Assembly: GCA_965219875.1 (NCBI GenBank) | Contig: CBDCOW010000001.1 | Location: 620,001 to 684,000, forward strand | Origin: DAOUKH01 sp965219875 | GTDB taxonomy: Bacteria > Chloroflexota > Dehalococcoidia > SHYB01 | Direction: 5' to 3' | Length of the DNA: 64,000 nt | Shown here: in pieces, positions 34,462 to 43,021 of the stretch | Layout of the letters: every line of letters begins with the position of its first letter | Numbering within the stretch: the stretch's first letter is position 1 | Notes under the pieces: model-generated | Told to the model about the DNA's origin: nothing | The model's database searches: none | Seen by the model: the letters and a program-made list of their open reading frames with translations, nothing else | Position numbers and translations under genes: made by a program

Positions 34462-35190
34462 ATGCACCTGTTATATCTAGACGACGCTGGTTCGGTTGGG
34501 AATCCGAACGACAAGCACTTCATTCTAGCGGGAATCGCCGTATTCGAGCGTCAGGCCCATTGGCTTGACGCCGAACTGGAGAAACTGGCTGCAAGTCTTG
34601 GATATAGCAATCCCGCCAACATCGAGTTCCATGGGGGTCAGATTCTTTCGGGCCGCGGTCTCTGGCGACGGGAGCCAACAGTTGAGCGCCGCAGCATCAT
34701 AAGGCGCGGGCTAGAAACGGCGCGGGCGCTTCTTGGAGACTGGCGGCTCTTCGGGGCTGTGGTCGACAAGCGTGAACGCTCTCCTGAGGACCCGACCGAA
34801 TACGCCTTCGAGCAACTCTGCAACAGGTTTGATCGTTTTCTCCAGCGCTTGCACCATCAGGGTGACAGCCAGAGAGGACTGATCGTTCTGGACAAGTCTA
34901 CGAGGGAAACGCGACTCCAATCCCTTGCTGCTGAATTCAAAACAGCAGGACATCGATGGGGTGTCACCCGGAATCTGGCCGACGTGCCATTCTTCGTCGA
35001 TTCGAAGGCGACGCGCCTAATCCAGTATGCCGATCTCGTTTCTTACGCGTTGTGGCGGAAATTCGAGAAGCAGGACGACGAGTTCTTCGATGCGGTCTCG
35101 GATGCCTTTGACCGGGAGGGAAGCGTCGTCCACGGTCTTCATCACTACAAGAACCGTAGCGAGTTCTGTGACTGCCCCGGTTGCGCTTGA
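34462..35190 (+). CDS. DUF3800 domain-containing protein
   Basis: 242-aa protein starting MHLLYLDDAGSVGN, the N-terminal strand with paired acidic residues typical of DUF3800. FILAGIAVFERQ, a central IVLDKST and a late acidic site VDSKATRLIQYADLVSYALWRK follow. This arrangement suggests an RNase H-like nuclease fold, though DUF3800 has no firmly established function. The ATG at 34462 is preferred because the family starts at the MHLLYLDD strand; no good ribosome site is visible at either candidate start. DUF3800 genes are frequent in mobile and accessory DNA; here it precedes the purine genes. Confidence 0.85.
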   Translation: MHLLYLDDAGSVGNPNDKHFILAGIAVFERQAHWLDAELEKLAASLGYSNPANIEFHGGQILSGRGLWRREPTVERRSIIRRGLETARALLGDWRLFGAVVDKRERSPEDPTEYAFEQLCNRFDRFLQRLHHQGDSQRGLIVLDKSTRETRLQSLAAEFKTAGHRWGVTRNLADVPFFVDSKATRLIQYADLVSYALWRKFEKQDDEFFDAVSDAFDREGSVVHGLHHYKNRSEFCDCPGCA

Positions 35191-35256
35191 CTTCCTGATC
35201 AGCCCGGCGACATGCGCTGGATGTCGCACTGGCGTACCACCGAGGAAAGCGCGACA

Positions 35257-35286
35257 TTGACCCCTGTCGGTAAGGGCGTCTATACT
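35257..35286 (+). promoter_or_regulatory. Promoter of the purine operon
   Basis: TTGACC (35257-35262), 18-bp spacer, TATACT (35281-35286). It lies 67 bp before the GTG proposed for purF and downstream of the more 5' possible start at 35212, which it argues against. Confidence 0.6.
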
Positions 35287-35352
35287 GAACTTCCGTTCCT
35301 TGGTGGCTTCGATTCTCCCGAACGCTCGGCTGCGGCGCAGTGTAAGGAACAA

Positions 35353-36765
35353 GTGCTCGAAAGTCTGAAGGAGAGTTGCGGCGTCTTCGGCGTCTACGCC
35401 CCTGGCGAAGACGTATCCCGTATCACCTTCTTCGGCATCTACGCTCTCCAGCACCGCGGGCAGGAGAGCGCGGGCATCGCGACCGGCGACGGTTCGCGCC
35501 TCCACCTGCACACCCGCATGGGGCTGGTGAACCAGGCGTTCGAGGAGCACGACCTCGAGCGCCTCACCGGCCACCTTGCCATCGGGCACACCCGCTACTC
35601 GACGACCGGCTCGAGCCGGGCGCACAACGCGCAGCCCTTGCTCGTCAAAGGGCCGTGGGGACCGTTGGCCCTGGCCCACAACGGGAACGTCGTCAACGCC
35701 CTCGAGCTGCGGCGCGGCCTCGAAAAGGAAGGCATCGTCTTCCAGACGGCGACCGACTCCGAGGTGATCGCGTGGCTGATCGCCACCGCCCCCGGCCATG
35801 ATTGGCAGGAGCGCGTCCGCTACGCCATGGGACGCCTTCGCGGGGCGTACAGCCTCGCCATCGCCACGCCCGATGCCTTGATCGCCTGCCGCGACCCCTT
35901 GGGCGTGCGGCCCCTGTGCTTCGGGCGGTACAAGGATGGCTGGGTCGTCGCATCTGAGACGTGCGCCCTCGACCACTTGGGCGCCGAGCTAGAGCGGGAG
36001 ATCCATCCAGGCGAGGCGCTGGTGATCGACGGGGACGGGCTCCACCTGTGGCAGGCGGCCCCGAGCAAGAAGCGCGCCTCCTGCGTCTTCGAGAACATCT
36101 ACTTTTCCCGCCCCGACAGCATGGCCGGCGAGGCGCTGATCTACCAGCAACGCGAAGCGATGGGCGCGGAGCTTGCCAGGGAGCATCCCGTCGAGGCCGA
36201 CTTGGTGACCGGCGTCCCCGACTCCGCCACCGCCGCCGGCTTCGGCTACGCCCGCGAGTCCGGCATCCCCTACAGCGACATCTTGGTGAAGAACCGGTAC
36301 GTGGGGCGGACCTTCATCCAGCCCGATCAGGGGCTGCGCGATCGCGGCGTCGCGCTCAAGTTCAACCCCTTGCCGGAGGTGGTGCGCGGCAAGCGTATCG
36401 TCCTCGTCGACGACAGCATCGTGCGCGGCACGACGACGCCGCATGTGGTGAACCTGGTGAGGCGCTCCGGCGCCTCCGAGGTGCACGTGCGCGTCTGCGC
36501 CCCGCCCATCCGCTGGCCGTGTCACTTCGGAGTCGACATGGCTACGAGGGGCGAGCTGATCGCCGCGAAGACGTCGGTCGAGCAGATACGCCGGATCATC
36601 GGCGCCGACTCGCTGGGCTACCTCAGCGTCGAGGGGCTCTCCAAGGTCGTCGAGGGCGACGGCGCGACGTCCAACGGCTCGCGCTTCTGTAAGGCCTGTT
36701 TCACCGGCAAGTACCCCATCCCCGTCCAGCTTGAGCTCGACAAGTTCGCGCTGGAAACGGTGTAG
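35353..36765 (+). CDS. purF: Amidophosphoribosyltransferase
   Basis: 470-aa enzyme for the first step of purine synthesis (PRPP + Gln to phosphoribosylamine). The mature N-terminal nucleophile is Cys9 (KESCGVFGVYAPGED), preceded by a short propeptide. The glutaminase domain has IGHTRYSTTGSS and the PRTase motif is IVLVDDSIVRGTT. Four cysteines in the positions known from the B. subtilis enzyme (C in CVFENIYF, PIRWPCHFG and FCKAC) suggest the [4Fe-4S]-containing type. The GTG at 35353 follows AAGGA and gives the usual propeptide length; the frame is open from 35212 but crosses the promoter. It is followed 6 bp later by purM. Confidence 0.95.
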   Translation: MLESLKESCGVFGVYAPGEDVSRITFFGIYALQHRGQESAGIATGDGSRLHLHTRMGLVNQAFEEHDLERLTGHLAIGHTRYSTTGSSRAHNAQPLLVKGPWGPLALAHNGNVVNALELRRGLEKEGIVFQTATDSEVIAWLIATAPGHDWQERVRYAMGRLRGAYSLAIATPDALIACRDPLGVRPLCFGRYKDGWVVASETCALDHLGAELEREIHPGEALVIDGDGLHLWQAAPSKKRASCVFENIYFSRPDSMAGEALIYQQREAMGAELAREHPVEADLVTGVPDSATAAGFGYARESGIPYSDILVKNRYVGRTFIQPDQGLRDRGVALKFNPLPEVVRGKRIVLVDDSIVRGTTTPHVVNLVRRSGASEVHVRVCAPPIRWPCHFGVDMATRGELIAAKTSVEQIRRIIGADSLGYLSVEGLSKVVEGDGATSNGSRFCKACFTGKYPIPVQLELDKFALETV

Positions 36766-36771
36766 CCGGCG

Positions 36772-37812
36772 ATGGGGAAGGGCTCCGGGAGCGGCGCGGG
36801 CGCGCTGACCTACGCCGACGCCGGCGTCGACATCGACGCAGGCGAACGGGCCGCCGCGCTCATCAAGCCCCTGGCGGCCTCGACGCGCCGCCCTGAAGTC
36901 GTCGGTGGCGTCGGATTCTTCGGCGGCCTCTTCGAGCTCGGCGGCTACGCCAACCCCGTCCTCGTCTCCAGCACCGACTCCGTGGGCACCAAGGTGCTGC
37001 TCGCCATCCAGATGGGCCGTTTCTGCACCATCGGCGTCGACCTGGTGAACCACTGCGTCAACGACATTTTCGTCGGCGGCGCGGAGCCCCTCTTCTTCCT
37101 CGACTACATCGGCCTGGGCAAGCTCGATCCCGAGCAGGTCGAGCGCCTCGTCATGGGGGTGGCCTCGGCCTGCCGCGACAACAACTGCGCCCTTGTCGGC
37201 GGGGAGACGGCCGAGCTGCCCGGCCTCTATAAGCGCGGCGACTTCGATCTCGTCGGCTTCATCGTCGGCGCCGTCGAGCGCGACGGCGTCATCGACGGCA
37301 GCGGCATTCAATGCGGCGACGCGATCTTGGGCCTCCCGTCCAGCGGTCTGCATACCAACGGCTACACCCTGGCGCGGCGCGCCCTGGGCACCGACGACGA
37401 CCCCCGGCGGCTCGACGAGCGCCACGACGCCCTCGGCGGGACGCTGGGCGAGGCGCTCCTCGAACCGCACCGCTCCTACGTGAAGCCGTTGGGGCCCGCG
37501 CTGGAGTGGATTCGCGGCATGGCGCACATAACCGGCGGCGGCTTGCCCGGCAACGTTCCGCGCGTCCTTCCCGCCGGACTCGCCGCCCGGTTCGACCGCT
37601 CGGCATGGGAGGTCCCCGAGATCTTCCGTATGATTCAGCGGGCGGGCGGTGTTCCCGAAGAAGAAATGTGGCGCGCCTTCAACATGGGGATCGGCATGGC
37701 GGTCTTCACCGCGCCGGAGCACGTGGGCGCGATCCTCGAACGGGTCCCGGAAGCTTTCCCCATCGGTGAAGTCGTCGAACAGGGCGGCAGCGAGCGGGTT
37801 TTGCTCGACTAG
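36772..37812 (+). CDS. purM: Phosphoribosylformylglycinamidine cyclo-ligase (AIR synthase)
   Basis: 346-aa PurM. The N-terminal LTYADAGVDIDAGERAAALI is followed by STDSVGTKVLLAIQMG, VDLVNHCVNDIFVGGAEPLFFLDYIG, GGETAELPGLYKRGDFDLVGF and the late ITGGGLPGNVPRVLP. This is the standard order for the ATP-dependent enzyme that closes the imidazole ring. The length is normal. It lies in the operon purF-purM, with a repeat cluster separating it from the purH-like gene. Confidence 0.95.
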   Translation: MGKGSGSGAGALTYADAGVDIDAGERAAALIKPLAASTRRPEVVGGVGFFGGLFELGGYANPVLVSSTDSVGTKVLLAIQMGRFCTIGVDLVNHCVNDIFVGGAEPLFFLDYIGLGKLDPEQVERLVMGVASACRDNNCALVGGETAELPGLYKRGDFDLVGFIVGAVERDGVIDGSGIQCGDAILGLPSSGLHTNGYTLARRALGTDDDPRRLDERHDALGGTLGEALLEPHRSYVKPLGPALEWIRGMAHITGGGLPGNVPRVLPAGLAARFDRSAWEVPEIFRMIQRAGGVPEEEMWRAFNMGIGMAVFTAPEHVGAILERVPEAFPIGEVVEQGGSERVLLD

Positions 37813-37821
37813 CGCGATACG

Positions 37822-37907
37822 GGGATGGCCCCCACGGGACCGGGCGCCCACAAGGGGCGGCCACAAGGGACCGGGCGCCCACAAGGGGCGCCCCTACGGG
37901 AGAGGCT
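37822..37907. repeat. Palindromic repeat cluster between purM and purH-like
   Basis: Two overlapping copies of the GGGCGCCCACAAGGGGCG unit (about 37842-37860 and 37873-37900), the second with the full CCTACGGG tail. A degenerate copy precedes them. They fill almost the whole 118-bp gap inside what should be one operon. Confidence 0.8.
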
Positions 37908-37930
37908 AGTTTGAGAAGCAGGAGCGTGGC

Positions 37931-39283
37931 GTGAAGGCAATCGTCGGCGTTTGGGATGACCGTGGACTCTCCGTTTTCCTCGACCGCCTGCGGATGGCCG
38001 GCGGGTTCGACGTGGTCCCCGCCGGAAGGGCCGTCGGCGTGAAGGAAATCGAAGGCTCCGGCCTTGTGGTGATGAACCTCCGTCCCTTCCCCGGCACGGT
38101 CGAAGACATCGACATCGGCGGGACGGCGCTCTTACGCGCCGCGGCGAAGCGCTTCGCCGCCGTCGCCGTAGTCGTCGACCCCGACGACTACCCCTGGGTC
38201 GCGGCAGCGCTCACCGGCGGCGGTCTTTCGCTCGGCCAGCGGCGCACGCTGGCACACAAGGCGTTCCAGCACGTCTCGGCCTACGACGCCTCGGTGGCCG
38301 CCTCCCTGCGCGGCGACGAGGACCCCTCCGACCCGACGCTGGGCCCCGACCTCGTTATCGGGCTGCGGCGGCTCCAAAGCCTCCGCTACGGAGAGAACCC
38401 GCATCAGAAGTCGGCGTTCTACCAGGAGCTCCCCGCCCGTGCCGGCGTCATCGCAACGGCGAGGCAGCTGCACGGCAAGGAGCTCTCCCACAACAACATC
38501 ATCGACGCCGACGCGGCCTGGTCCGTCGCGCGCGACTTCGATGAGCAGACCTTCGCCATCGTCAAGCACACCAATCCCTGCGGTCTCGCCGCACGCACCG
38601 ATCAGGCCGAGGCCTACCGGCTCGCCTTCGCCGGCGACCCCGTCTCCGCCTTCGGCGGGATCGCCGCCTGCAACCGCGAGCTGACCCTCGCCGCCGCCGA
38701 GGAGATGCGCAAGATCTTCTTCGAGATCGTCATCGCCCCAGCGTTCCAGGCCGATGCGTTGGCGCTGCTGCGGAAGAAGCGCGATCTACGCATCCTGGAA
38801 ATCAGCGGGGGCGCGGACGGCCCGCCGCCGCTCGACTACCGTCGCGTGTCGGGCGGCATGCTGGTGCAGACCCCCGACGAACTCGCCGAAAACCCGAAGT
38901 CGTGGCGGGTCGTGACCGGCCGCGTCCCCTCCTCCGACGAGCTCGCCGAGCTCGCCTTCGCGTGGAGGGCGGTGAAGCACGTCAAGTCCAACGCCATCGT
39001 CCTCACCAAGGAGCGGGCGCTGCGCGGCATGGGCGCGGGCCAGCCCAACCGGGTGACGAGCGTGCAACTCGCGCTGCGGGCCGCCGGCGACGAGGCCAAG
39101 GGATGCGTGGTGGCGTCCGACGCCTTCTTCCCCTTCGCCGACGGGGTCGAAGCCGCCGCCGAGGGCGGCGTCACCGCGATCGTCCAGCCGGGCGGCTCCA
39201 TCCGCGACGAAGAGGTCATCGCCGCCGCCGACGCGGCGGGCCTCGCGATGGTCTTCACCGGCACGCGCCACTTCAAGCATTAG
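37931..39283 (+). CDS. purH: AICAR transformylase with shortened IMP-cyclohydrolase domain (PurH-like)
   Basis: 450 aa; bifunctional PurH is normally about 510-530. The AICAR formyltransferase part is complete (RYGENPHQKSAFY, KHTNPCG, SAFGGIAACNRE, KSNAIVL, ASDAFFPFADG, QPGGSIRDEEVIAAAD). The N-terminal MGS domain starts IVGVWDDRGLSVFLDRL and reaches VVMNLRPFPGTVEDIDIGGTALLRAAAKRF. It skips about 45 residues that in PurH contain GFPEMLDGRVKTLHP, which carries cyclohydrolase active-site residues. No intervening DNA or frameshift accounts for this. The protein probably formylates AICAR but may not close the ring to IMP. It is third in the purF-purM cluster. Confidence 0.88.
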   Translation: MKAIVGVWDDRGLSVFLDRLRMAGGFDVVPAGRAVGVKEIEGSGLVVMNLRPFPGTVEDIDIGGTALLRAAAKRFAAVAVVVDPDDYPWVAAALTGGGLSLGQRRTLAHKAFQHVSAYDASVAASLRGDEDPSDPTLGPDLVIGLRRLQSLRYGENPHQKSAFYQELPARAGVIATARQLHGKELSHNNIIDADAAWSVARDFDEQTFAIVKHTNPCGLAARTDQAEAYRLAFAGDPVSAFGGIAACNRELTLAAAEEMRKIFFEIVIAPAFQADALALLRKKRDLRILEISGGADGPPPLDYRRVSGGMLVQTPDELAENPKSWRVVTGRVPSSDELAELAFAWRAVKHVKSNAIVLTKERALRGMGAGQPNRVTSVQLALRAAGDEAKGCVVASDAFFPFADGVEAAAEGGVTAIVQPGGSIRDEEVIAAADAAGLAMVFTGTRHFKH

Positions 39284-39301
39284 CCGGAGTGGTGGGGCGC
39301 G

Positions 39302-39703
39302 TCAGCGGAAAGCGAGTTGCGGGGGCCGGTGCTCGAGGATGCTCTTGATGTAGTTCATCAAGAGGCTCAAGTAGTCCGAGAAACGGTCGTGTTTCTTGAA
39401 CCGCTTGAGGATCGTGGGCTTGACCCGTTCCCAGCCCACCGCCATCTCGGGGAATTTCACGAGGAAGACCTTCTCGAAGTCTTCTATCTCGACTCCCACG
39501 ACTTCGCCGGTCTCGGGATCGAAGCGAATCCACACGTAGCCGGCGACGTCGAGGGACACCGCAGGCCGCTTCGGGGTCTCATGGATGAACAGCACGTCCC
39601 GCCCCTTGTCGTAGGAATAGGAAAAGCCTGCGTAGTCTTGCTTCCAGCGAAGCCTTGGGACCGGGGGAGACAAATTGGGCTGATCGTCTAGCGCCTTGAC
39701 CAT
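39302..39703 (-). CDS. DUF2283-like protein, candidate antitoxin (133 aa)
   Basis: 133-aa protein with a DUF2283-like core: FSYSYDKGRDVLFIHETPKRPAVSLDVAGYVWIRFDPETGEVVGVEIEDFEKVF. It is followed by a helical tail of about 50 residues rich in Lys/Arg. DUF2283 proteins often sit next to DUF4258-type small proteins as putative toxin-antitoxin partners. Here it overlaps by 16 bp the upstream gene encoding a nuclease-like small protein. The ATG at 39703 is the last start that retains the domain; a longer frame upstream reads through the partner gene. Confidence 0.65.
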   Translation of the reverse strand: MVKALDDQPNLSPPVPRLRWKQDYAGFSYSYDKGRDVLFIHETPKRPAVSLDVAGYVWIRFDPETGEVVGVEIEDFEKVFLVKFPEMAVGWERVKPTILKRFKKHDRFSDYLSLLMNYIKSILEHRPPQLAFR

Positions 39704-40032
39704 AGCAGCATGTCTCCGTGTTTGATATTGGCAGTCAAATACGACGTAATGAGCGTGCCTGTTGCGGTTTGCCCGGAGCCTCGATACCCAACAACTACCA
39801 AAAGGTAGTACTGCTGGAGTGGTGGTGGAAGGACGTGAGGGCGGTAGTAGAGCCTCCTGTTCGCAAAACGACCGCTTTGGTAGACGTAGAGAGGGTCTCT
39901 GAGGGCCGTGCAAACAGCGGCCTCATGGCCCTGCATCTCAGGGTGTTCTTCAACAACGTGCCGTTCCCACGTCTCCCTGTCGCATCTAACCGTGCATCCT
40001 TCTCGGTCCGTGCACCGAAATGCGTCTGGCAT
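39688..40032 (-). CDS. Small PBECR/DUF4258-like protein, candidate toxin (114 aa)
   Basis: The sequence pattern is CTVRCDRETWERHVVEEHPEM, then TALRDPLYVYQS, RRLYYRP, YYLLVVVGY and TLITSYLTANIKHGDMLLW. This follows the order of conserved elements in small BECR-fold RNase-like domains (PBECR/DUF4258 type): an early W-x-x-H helix, a basic middle strand and a final G-x-x-x-T-x-Y strand. I recognise the pattern but cannot confirm the family. It is the first gene of the pair and overlaps the DUF2283-like gene, so the two are likely co-expressed. Base composition is lower in GC than its neighbours, consistent with transfer. Confidence 0.6.
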   Translation of the reverse strand: MPDAFRCTDREGCTVRCDRETWERHVVEEHPEMQGHEAAVCTALRDPLYVYQSGRFANRRLYYRPHVLPPPLQQYYLLVVVGYRGSGQTATGTLITSYLTANIKHGDMLLWSRR

Positions 40033-40102
40033 CGACAGTTTTTACCCTGCGACGCCACTATAGCAGATGCAATAGAGATTTCTCAAAGACGGGAGGAGGG
40101 CC

Positions 40103-41116
<1,014 letters not shown>

Positions 41117-41230
41117 AACGCCTCCAAGTTTGCGCCGCCGGCCCACGGGCCCATTCCGGCTTGCCTAACCGGGCTCTAACTCTATCATAATGGGGGCGTT
41201 CGTCCGGCCTGGGCGGGCTCTCTCGGGGAT

Positions 41231-41300
41231 GGGGCGATTCGCGTATCGCCCCTACGGGAGGCCGGAGGGGAGGGCGCCCACAAGGGACGCCCCTACGGGA
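41231..41300. repeat. Two palindromic repeat copies upstream of the M20 gene
   Basis: One copy reads GGGGCGATTCGCGTATCGCC then CCTACGGGAG (41231-41259). A second reads GGGCGCCCACAAGGGACGCC then CCTACGGG (41272-41299). Both share the CCTACGGG tail with the other copies in the window. Confidence 0.8.
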
Positions 41301-41326
41301 AGGGAACTATCCGGAAAGGACCGCTC

Positions 41327-42508
41327 ATGGCTACCACTCTCGCCGATGAGGCCGCCGCTCTTGCCCCGCAGATCGTGGCTCTCCGCCGCGACCTCCACGC
41401 GCACCCCGAGCTTGCCTTTAAGGAGACGCGCACCGCTGGGATAGTGGCGGAGCGGCTCGAAGCCCTGGGCCTTGAGGTGCGGACCGGTGTGGGGCAGACC
41501 GGCGTCGTCGGGCTGCTGCGCGGCGCGCGGCCGGGCAAGACGGTCGCCCTCCGGGCGGACATCGACGCTCTCCCCATCGAGGAAACGAACGACGCCGGCT
41601 ACCGGTCGGTCAATCCGGGCGTGATGCATGCCTGAGGGCACGACGGCCACACCGCGGCGGTCTTAGCCGCGGCCGAAATGCTCGCCCGCCGCCGCGACAC
41701 CCTGGCGGGTAACGTCAAATTCATCTTCCAGCCCGCCGAGGAGATGGCCGCCGGGGCACCGGCGATGATCGAGGACGGCGTCCTCGAAGACCCGGCGGTC
41801 GACGCCATCTTCGCCTTCCACCTGTGGAACTTCCTGCCCGCCGGCGCCGTCGGGCTGCGCGCGGGGCCCATCTGGGCCTCCGTGGATCGTCTGCGGATCA
41901 AGATCATGGGTCGCGGCGGTCACGCCGCGACCCCGCATCAGACCATCGACCCCATCCCCACGGCCTCCCAGGTCGTCCTCGCGCTGCAGACCCTGGTGAG
42001 CCGCGAGTCGCGCCTCGGGAGCCCCGCCGTCCTGAGCGTCACGTCGCTCCAGGCGGGGACGACGTGGAACGTCATACCCGGCGAGGCGGTGCTTCAGGGC
42101 ACCCTGCGGACCTTCGACCACGCCCAGCGCGACGTGCTGGTCGAGCGCGCCGAGGACATCGTGCGCGGCATCTGCCTCGCCGCGCGGGCGGAGTACGAGT
42201 TCACGTCGGAGTACCTCGCGCCGCCCGTGGTGAACGACGAAGCGATGACCGAGCTGGTGCGCGGCGTTGCCGCCCGCGAGCTTGGCCCCGAGTGCGTTGC
42301 CTCGGTCGAACAGGCAGCGCTCGGCGACGACATGGCCTTCTTCCTCGACCGCGTCCCGGGCTGCTACATCATGATGGGATCGCGCAACGAGGCCCGCGGC
42401 CTCACCCAAGGCCACCACAACGCCGCCTTCGACTTCGACGAGTCCGTCCTGCCCACGGCGGCGCGCCTCCTCGCCGCCACGGCGCTCGACTCCCTCGGCG
42501 AGTCTTAG
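41327..42508 (+). CDS. M20-family metal-dependent amidohydrolase with in-frame TGA at the metal-site Cys (candidate selenoprotein)
   Basis: The frame reads from ATG 41327 to the stop at 42506-42508 with one TGA at 41633-41635 (codon 103), giving 393 residues, the normal M20D (hippurate/IAA-amino-acid hydrolase) length. Before TGA: LRRDLHAHPELAFKETRTA, ALRADIDALPIEET, NPGVMHA. After TGA: GHDGHTAAVLAAAEML, FIFQPAEEM, AFHLWNFLP, and GRGGHAATPHQTIDP of the dimerisation domain. It ends with TQGHHNAAFDFDE. The family motif is MHACGHDGHTA, so TGA replaces exactly the Cys that ligates the binuclear metal site. A hairpin compatible with a SECIS follows. AAAGGA lies 6 bp before the ATG. The alternative is a pseudogene by TGC-to-TGA mutation, but no other damage is visible. 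Confidence 0.8.
41644..41675 (+). promoter_or_regulatory. Candidate bacterial SECIS element
   Basis: Directly after TGA codon 41633-41635. Stem CCGCGGC (41652-41658), loop GGTCTTA (41659-41665), stem GCCGCGG (41666-41672), a perfect 7-bp helix. CGG (41644-41646) and CCG (41673-41675) can add a lower helix with a one-sided 5-nt bulge. The loop starts 23 nt after the UGA, within the published bacterial SECIS range. It begins with GG and contains GGUCU as in the E. coli fdhF loop. The loop requires the codon TTA, unusual in this GC-rich DNA. Confidence 0.6.
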
Positions 42509-42602
42509 CCACGGCTAGTCGAGACCAAGCTCCTTGCCCCAATGGGGCCGCGGCTACGTTGACGCCGGCGCACCCCTCCCAGGCCCCCGCCCTCACCCCT
42601 GC

Positions 42603-42960
42603 CTCTCCCGTGGGAGACCTTTGCGTAACCGGGGTCGAGGAGGGAGAAGCGCCCTGTCGGGCGCTCGCGCGCCTAGCGGCGCGCGCCCTCTCTCAAATCT
42701 CCCCCAGAGGGGGAGAGGCCGGAGGGGAGGGCGACCACAAGGGTCGCCCCTACGGGAGGGATGGATTCCCGCTTTCGCGGGAATGACGGATATGGTCAGG
42801 TTACGCAAGGGTCTCCAGCGGGAGAGGGGGCAGACCGCCCCGCGCCACCCGTTTTCCGGCTCACCGGCGGGTTACGCAGAGGTCTCCGGAGGGAGGGCGC
42901 CCACAAGGGACGCCCCTACGGGCTGCGCTGTTGCGCGGCGCTGGTTGTTGCAAAGGTCTC
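42603..42960. repeat. Dense array of dispersed repeats (intergenic 42509-43021)
   Basis: This 513-bp gap contains no credible gene. It has GGTCTCC-type units at about 42603-42630 (reverse), 42801-42826, 42871-42894 and 42945-42960. A GC-rich palindromic block at about 42650-42707 (GCGCTCGCGCGCC core) recurs at 46158-46203. There are CCTACGGG-tailed units at about 42726-42755 and 42896-42922, and a hairpin GATTCCCGC-TTTC-GCGGGAATG at about 42763-42785. Confidence 0.85.
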
Positions 42961-43021
42961 ATTTCATTCTGGTATCGTAACCGTGCGCCTTCGGGCCCCG
43001 CCGCGCTGAGAGAGAGCCGCT

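Noticed and set aside
35989..37884. A 631-codon open frame on the minus strand
   Set aside because: It is antisense to purF and purM, both certain genes; composition is typical of a shadow frame.
37931..38110. Frameshift as explanation for the short PurH N-terminus
   Set aside because: The missing segment's residues are not encoded in another frame; the flanking conserved blocks are directly adjacent in the DNA.
41184..41189. Promoter for GAPDH from the TATGAT box on the minus strand
   Set aside because: No acceptable -35 at normal spacing and no TG extension, so it was mentioned but not called.
43007..43009. In-frame TGA upstream of the MFS gene as a second selenocysteine codon
   Set aside because: The sequence before it is repeat-derived and does not resemble a protein. 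The MFS family has no Cys there and no SECIS-like hairpin follows.
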